Source: Piper betle (lineage: Eukaryota; Streptophyta; Magnoliopsida; Piperales; Piperaceae). Taken from it: 64,000 bases of DNA. The notes beneath the pieces were generated by a model. It was not told where the DNA came from. It saw only the letters and a program-made list of their open reading frames with translations, and searched no databases. Each line of letters starts with the position of its first letter. Within the stretch, counting starts at the first letter, position 1. Positions 58,437-64,000 of this stretch are shown one piece after another. The stretch spans positions 59,668 through 123,667 of the forward strand of contig JAURVB010001854.1 in assembly GCA_033002965.1 (NCBI GenBank). The letters run 5' to 3'. The translations under genes and the position numbers were made by a program.

Positions 58437-58745
58437 ACCATTTGTTTTTCTCACTGACCATTCGTTTTTCTTACCGACCATTCATTTTTCTCACTAACCA
58501 TTCATTTTTCTTACTGACCATTCATTTTTTTCATCGACCATTCATTTTTTCACTGACCATTCGTTTTTCTCACTCACCATTCATTTTTCTCACTGACCAT
58601 TCATTTTTTTCACTGACCATTATTTTTTCTCACTGACCATTCGTTTTTCTCACCGACCAATCGTTCTTCTCACCTACTTTTTGTTTTTCCCATTGACCAT
58701 TTCATTTTTCTCACTGACCATTTATTTTTTTCACCAACCACTCAT
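58437..58745. repeat. 20-bp minisatellite in E1
   Basis: About fifteen tandem units of CCATTCATTTTTCTCACTGA with small length changes. The peptide frames across it (Phe/Ser/Leu-rich) are repeat artefacts. Confidence 0.9.
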
Positions 58746-59333
58746 TTTCTTCCCCCTTTACATCTATTTATTCCACACCTCCAACATTGCCACCATCTAG
58801 CCACCACCAACCTCCTCACCCAACTTCCTTCTTCTTTTTCTACCTTCCCTCTTCCCCATGATCCTCACTCGAGTGGGTCACAACCTTGTCACCGTCTGCG
58901 CATGACTGGCGATTAGGTATAGAAATTTATCTGATTTTATTTGATTGTTTTATGATTTTGTTGTGTTTGTAAATAGGTGTTGATTTAAATTTAAATACAT
59001 GTTAACAGATGATAATAATGAATTAGAGATTGAAATTAAATGCATGTAAATAGATGTTGTCTTCTATGGATTGATGAGGAGTATAGCATTCATACATTAT
59101 ACTAGGCGATAGTATTTAGTCTGGTAGTGTGGGTACGGAGTAGAAGCTTGCCGCCTAGGCTCGAGGACACACTTGGAGCTCCTACCTGGTCCATTAGGAC
59201 TCGTTTTCTATTTTATGCTCTATTTTATTGTGTATTGTTTTATTACTTGCGGGATGAGTTAAGCGGTGTTTTATCGAATCCCACTTAACCTGGGTCATTT
59301 AATCGATCGATCTTCCTGATTAATAAGCTTCGG

Positions 59334-59405
59334 GGATGAGATCCCTCGAGTATGTTTTTGCAGACAATATCCACCACAAGTTATTTTCAGGCCTATTATA
59401 TAAAT
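59334..59405 (+). promoter_or_regulatory. Conserved LTR promoter module in E1
   Basis: GGATGAGATCC (59334-59344) is followed by TATTATATAAAT (59394-59405), 60 bp apart as in E3. The spacing in family A is 65-71 bp. Confidence 0.5.
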
Positions 59406-59878
59406 CCCTTCCTAGACTTATATATAGTTTTATCAAGTTTTTAGTGAGACGAGAGATGGGAAAACTGACTTGCACGTACCATGAATGGGTGCACGTGCCA
59501 GTCAAAGTGGGCTTTGGATTAGTGAGCGGGCTGTTCCAATCCCGAGGGAGCTTGATAACTCCTGTTTTAAGTTCTTCACACCTGGAGAAACGTGGAGGTT
59601 TACGAGTACTGTTTAGTACAGAGCATGTTTGGACTTGTGGTTCAAAGGGTATTAAAGGCGACAGCCTGAGAGTACTTGGTCTTGGTGCTCAAGGCCAGGA
59701 GAATTATGGACGTAAGAAGAAGGCTTAGGATATACTAGTAATCCTAAGGGACTAGCAAATGAAATGAGAAAATCAGCAGCAGCAAACAATCAGTTTATCA
59801 TGCTACCGGGTGTGTAGCCCAGTAGCTCCTTAGTAGGTGCCCTTAGAGAGTTTACAAGAAGTGTATGAATCTTTTCTT

Positions 59879-60642
59879 TCATATGAAAAACGTGAGTAAC
59901 AAGTGTTACTAGTCTGAAAAATAACTAGTATAAACGGGAAAATGGGTATTCCATTACCCACATAAACTTATAAAACTTCATAATTCCCTCACGCTGGGTG
60001 GTAAGCAAACATACTCAAACAAGTGTTGTCGCACATGCACAACTAATATTCATATTCATACATACAACGTATACGTCCTCACATCCTCCATATTACACCT
60101 GCCACGACACTCGATTGATAGAAGGAACAGTTAAGTTAGTGTGTTAAATTCCAAAAATGTGATGTGTTATGCAATTCCCTCATACACCGCACTACCTTAG
60201 GGTTTGAAGGAGTACTAGTGTAGTCCATTTATATCTCCATACTGCTCACTCACTTATTCGTAAAATTCGAAAAAATGCACGAACTTATATAATAGGTTTA
60301 GGGAAGAGGCTTGTATCATATATTTCTAAAACATCAGTTCGAAAACAAAAAAGTGATCTCATCCTTTTAGTTTTATTAAAAATGTGTAGAAAACACACCT
60401 AAATGGCCCAACAAAGGAGGGACCCGATAAAATGCCACCGATGCCATCCTACATCTAAAACACAATTAAACTTAACACACAGTGGGTCAAGCAGAGATCA
60501 AGAAAAGGGAGAGTCCTATGGACTAGGTGTCTAAGCTCCAAGTGCATCGACACTTGTACGGCTAGCTCGGACACTTTAACTCACATCGAAACCCACTATT
60601 AAGTAAAATACTGATGTCTCTATATGATGCATACTTGTGTTT
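59879..60642 (-). mobile_element. Family A LTR fragment
   Basis: It is entered about 0.3 kb from the PBS-side terminus (ATATGAAAAACGTGAGTAAC) and leaves at CTCTATATGATGCATAC. It keeps the promoter module (60284-60364, minus). Both ends are sheared, by E1 on the left and by the B LTR on the right. Confidence 0.8.
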
Positions 60643-63377
60643 CAAATGACAATGCATGAAGTAATTATCCCACAGTCTTGGACCGTTTCCCATAGCCACA
60701 TTTATAACACGAGAAAAGTAATAAGAGAAGTCCGCTTATTATCTGTTCACCACCTGAGTTGGAAGAAGAACCACCTTGTTGTCTCTTAGTCTTTAGTTCC
60801 AGCGCTAACCTGCGGAGGCAATTTCGCGTTACTGATTAACCACTAAGCCGTATAATTAAATAAAACAAGTCCAGAAACTCCCTATCATTATCTATAATAT
60901 TTGTAGTTGTGACCATTCCAACATATCAATTTATTAGCTGATGGTTCAGTCCACCATGTCCATTGTTGCTGATGGTCAGTCCACCATGTCCATCTATTGG
61001 CTGATGGGTCAGTCCATCATGTCCCTTACCGACTAGCGAGTCCAATCCGCCATGTCCGTTATCGGCTGGTGAGTCCAATCCACCATATCCGTAATTGGCT
61101 GGTGAGTCCAATCTGCCATGTCCAATTTATTGACTGATGGGTCAGTCCATCATGTCCGTTATTTGATTATGAAGGGTGTAGCCCGTGTCAGAACTGAGTC
61201 AATTCCTTGACCCCGGTTGCACTCGGTGCATGGTGGTTGAATCTGGGCTCAGGCCAACCAGGGTTGTCCACAAGGGAAAATACAACATTTTAAATAATTA
61301 TACGGACCTGGATATTTCGAACTTGCAGCTGCGACCAATGATCCTAATCTGAATGAGGACATAAAATTATACATAAGTATAATTTTATTCGAGTAGAAAT
61401 GCATGCAACTAAATGACTAATATATATATATATATCACTATTAAATTTCAACAATATTAAATATTAAACTATTCATGTGATAGAATCATTTAAATCCTAC
61501 TTTACATTAATAATCTAGATCATAATTAACACTTAACAAATAATAAAATAATTATCAACTTATAAACAAATATTTAATTACTATTATTAGTATATTTTCC
61601 TTTGAGACGATAATTACTTAACCACAATCTTGATAATTTAGTTTACGGTTTAAATCTTTAATCGCTATCCTTATTCATAGCAATTTAGTTAAATAAGTTG
61701 TACGATTAAATTATTTAAAATAATTTGTATTATTCTAATTTAAAAATATTATTAATACAATTATTTTAAATTATTCGACTCAATAAAATTTAGAACTTTA
61801 TTTATTTTCATTATGCTATTTAGGTTCGACGCTAGTGATTGCTACCCGACTATAGTTTAATAACCCATTTTCTATATTACTGACTCGTTATTAAAACAAT
61901 CACTTTATTTACCTAATATTAAATTTAATATGGTAAAGGTAAAATCTTTATTTTATTAATTACTTATCAATGTTCGATTTAATTTAATCGCTTGTTGTGT
62001 GCCGATTAATTATCAACCGTTTATCATTACCGTATTTTTATTACTTATGTCCATGTCGATTTCGTCCAATAATTAATTAGTTTAGTAACTTTAACCCGTA
62101 ACCCATTAAAATGATTATTTTTAAAGATTTATTACGAGTTCGTATTATTTTTAACTCGGGTCGGTATCGAGTCAACTCAGTATTTACAGATTTGCCACTG
62201 TGAGCTTCTTCTTCTTCTTCTTCTTCCCGTCGGCCCTTCTCTTCTTCCAGCTTCGTCCTCGGCACAACTCTGATCACGCCCTTCTTCTTCTTCCCTATGC
62301 AACCTAATTGAACAACCATCTAAACATTCTAATCAAGCATCAACAATGAATTAAAATCAGCCAAAGATGAAGCCTAACGTCCACGTTTTACAGCAGTTAA
62401 CCAAGACGACCATGTGCTACACCATGGCGCCCAACTCCTGGCCTGTTCTTCTTCTCCCAGCCTCAAGACGCCTCCTTTCTTGCACCTTGCTCCAATTCAG
62501 ATGTTCCACGACCTCAGGCTGGCATCAAAACAGGAAAGATTGGCCACCTTTGGACGTTGCATGGAGTATGGTCGTTCTCCCCACTTCTGCAGTTCACCAA
62601 CATGAATTCCGGCGAGAAGGTCATCTGTTGTGGACTGTTCCAGCGGCCTGAACTCCTGTGAAGGAAGCCATGATGCTGTCGACGAAGCACAACCGGTGTC
62701 TACCCCTCTGAACATCCATTACAGCACCTATTGCAGCAGAACGTCGCCACTTCCATCACCCTTGCAACTCCGCCCCCTCACAGCTGCAATTCCACCACCC
62801 ACCGGAAAACCAGGGACGTGGCGAGCTCTCCCTTCGACCCAGCAGCAAGAGAGGTCGTCGGGGTGTGAGGGACTGCGTTGCTAATTGTTCTTACGGTCGC
62901 CCATCTTACCAAAGTTTCAGGCTACTCGGCCATGGACGGGATTCCAATTTCAGTTTAGTTTAGTTCTTTTCTTGTTGATTTACAACTTTAATTCTCATGT
63001 TTATCAAGCTTATTATCAATTAAAAAGACATATGAATGCAAGAAAATGAAGAAGAGGGAGATAGGAAGGATACCCCAAGCAAGGAAGAAACACCGGCAAG
63101 GAAGAGGAGAACTAGGCGGCTAAGGTGAGGAAGACGCCCCTACACCCGTATGTGAAAAATGACGTCCTCTTTCAAAATTTATAAAAATGAAAATGACGGC
63201 TAGGGTATGTGAGAACACCTGTATTTCACTTAACCGGGTAACCGGGTAAATAATAAAATAGGTAAATAATAAAATATAATAATTAACCGGGTAAAGAATA
63301 TAACACGTTCGGTCCTTTCTGGACCGAGTCGAATATATTAAAATTTTTTTATATATTTTTTTTCCACAGTCTTTACA
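60643..63377 (-). mobile_element. 3' LTR of family B chromovirus
   Basis: On the minus strand it starts TGTAAAGACTGTGG at 63377 directly after the polypurine tract and integrase end, so it is a 3' LTR. It runs about 2.73 kb to 60643, where the last roughly 0.1-0.2 kb (the CGGGTCGTTACA end) is missing and an A LTR abuts. It shares nearly identical blocks with the solo LTR at 38423-41101 (62005-62075 with 39725-39810; 63045-63180 with 40765-40910). It contains a 33-bp minisatellite and a GAA/CTT-rich stretch near 62200-62230. Confidence 0.9.
60940..61165. repeat. About 33-bp minisatellite in B 3' LTR
   Basis: Six to seven imperfect units share GTCAGTCCACCATGTCC or GAGTCCAATCCACCATGTCC, joined by GGCTGATG or GGCTGGT. 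It occupies the slot that holds an unrelated 88-bp-unit array in the B LTR at 38880. Confidence 0.85.
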
Positions 63378-63387
63378 ATCTCCCCAA
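63378..63387 (-). other. Polypurine tract of family B chromovirus
   Basis: Minus-strand TTGGGGAGAT immediately precedes the LTR start TGTAAAGACTG. It lies about 110 bp after the integrase stop codon. Confidence 0.8.
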
Positions 63388-63495
63388 CTTGGAAATATTT
63401 CGTGCCCGAAATATCATAACAGGTAATAGAATAAGTATGATTAACTTTATTTATTTTTCTTCGGGATCAGTTCATGCTATTACAATATAAAGCTC

Positions 63496-64000
63496 TTATG
63501 CCACAAACAGGCTAGGGTATTTCTTTGCCATTTCTTGTTCAGTCTCCCATGTAGCTTCCTCTGACCCTTGATTTTGCCACAATACTTTTACCAAAGGGAT
63601 TTCCTTGTTCTTGAGTGTCTTTATTTCTCTTGCCAGGATGCGGATCGGCTTTTCCTCGTAGGTTAAATTTGATTGTAGCTCTAAGTCTTCAAAATTTGCG
63701 ATGATATGATCTTCATCCCGTACATATTTCTTTAGCATTGACACATGGAAAACATTGTGTACTCTAGTTAGGCTTGGTGGCAATGCTAATCTCTATGCAC
63801 AATTCCCAACTCGATCCAGGATTGGAAACGGTCCTATGATTCTTGGCTTCAACTTCCTTGATACTTTAAATCTAATAACCCCTTCGTAGGAGATGTCTTT
63901 AAGTATACAAACTCCCTGAATGTGTTTCACCTTTTCAGTTGCTTCCCTCACCACCATCTCTGGCCCGACTATAACTACTTCGGTAGACTCCAGCCAGCAC
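63496..64000 (-). pseudogene. Integrase C-terminus and chromodomain of a Ty3/gypsy chromovirus
   Basis: Entering at the window edge, the minus frame reads CWLESTEVVIVGPEMVVREA, then KVKHIQ, the KLKPRIIGPFPILDRVG block, and LPPSLTRVHNVFHVSMLKKY, the hallmark end of chromovirus integrase. The chromodomain follows (NLTYEEKPIRILARE, IPLVKVLWQNQGSEEATWE) and ends LFVA-stop at 63496. A TAG stop lies at 63793-63795 (VGNCA*RLA). The segment between KHIQ and GVCILKD is short by about 30 residues against the family, so a deletion is likely. The chromodomain guides integration to chromatin. The rest of pol lies outside the window. Confidence 0.93.

Larger units (their letters stand above)
57999..59878 (+). 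mobile_element. E1: diverged A-related LTR, plus orientation
   Basis: Its left part is unlike family A and contains a 20-bp minisatellite. From about 59250 it follows the A order: GGTGTTTTATCGAATCCCA, GATTAATAAGCTT, GGATGAGATCC, GCCTATTATATAAATCC, then a GTACTGTTTAGTACAGAGC block near 59608. Its relatives include E3 (47270-47340), whose CCTCGAGGG text matches better than family A does. It ends at about 59878 against an A LTR fragment, so the terminus is missing. Confidence 0.6.

Noticed and set aside
58442..58636. A Phe/Leu/Ser-rich frame that could pass for a membrane protein
   Set aside because: It is the translation of a 20-bp pyrimidine-rich tandem repeat with no start context or conservation.

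Overview
This window is repeat-rich plant nuclear DNA, most likely intergenic heterochromatin of a flowering plant. I find no intact cellular gene, tRNA, rRNA or CRISPR array. The plant call rests on Ty3/gypsy gag-pol relics of plant type, primer-binding sites complementary to the plant initiator-Met tRNA 3' end, LTRs of 2.7-3.0 kb, and nested insertions with 5-bp target duplications. The species cannot be named from the sequence. Reading frames are short and, apart from two retrotransposon relics, lie inside LTRs or non-coding internal regions.

Three groups of elements explain almost everything. Family A is a large non-coding LTR element resembling a LARD (large retrotransposon derivative). 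Its LTR is about 2.7-3.0 kb, running in sense from TGTAAAACCCC to GGGGTGTTACA, and its internal region is about 3.5-4.4 kb. It has a primer-binding site and a polypurine tract but no gag or pol. Family B has a 2.7-kb LTR running from TGTAAAGACTG to CGGGTCGTTACA. At the right edge this LTR is joined to the integrase end and chromodomain of a Ty3/gypsy chromovirus, so B is a coding family. The E group (E1-E3) contains diverged LTR sequences that share a promoter-like block with A. A separate decayed gypsy element (G1) and a 184-bp TRIM-like LTR complete the set.

Layout: 1-6860 is an A LTR holding a solo A LTR, which itself holds a solo B LTR. 6861-10794 is G1 (minus strand: gag, protease, RT, part of RNase H, PBS and LTR piece). 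10795-13242 is a B-like LTR. 13243-26312 is a minus-oriented A element, interrupted by E2 and by a solo A LTR that carries the TRIM. 26313-28030 holds unassigned spacer and an A LTR fragment. 28031-46068 is a tandem array LTR-internal-LTR-internal-LTR of family A with a solo B LTR in the second internal region. 46069-48795 is E3 plus spacer. 48796-57998 holds A LTRs in both orientations and one deleted plus-oriented A element whose 3' LTR contains a 1-kb foldback. 57999-59878 is E1, 59879-60642 an A LTR piece, 60643-63377 a B 3' LTR, and 63378-64000 the chromovirus integrase end.

The most interesting signals are the family A array, a promoter module conserved between otherwise diverged LTR families (GGATGAGATCC about 60-71 bp before TATTATATAA), and minisatellites held at fixed positions inside the elements. 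I see no evidence for a new host-encoded system.
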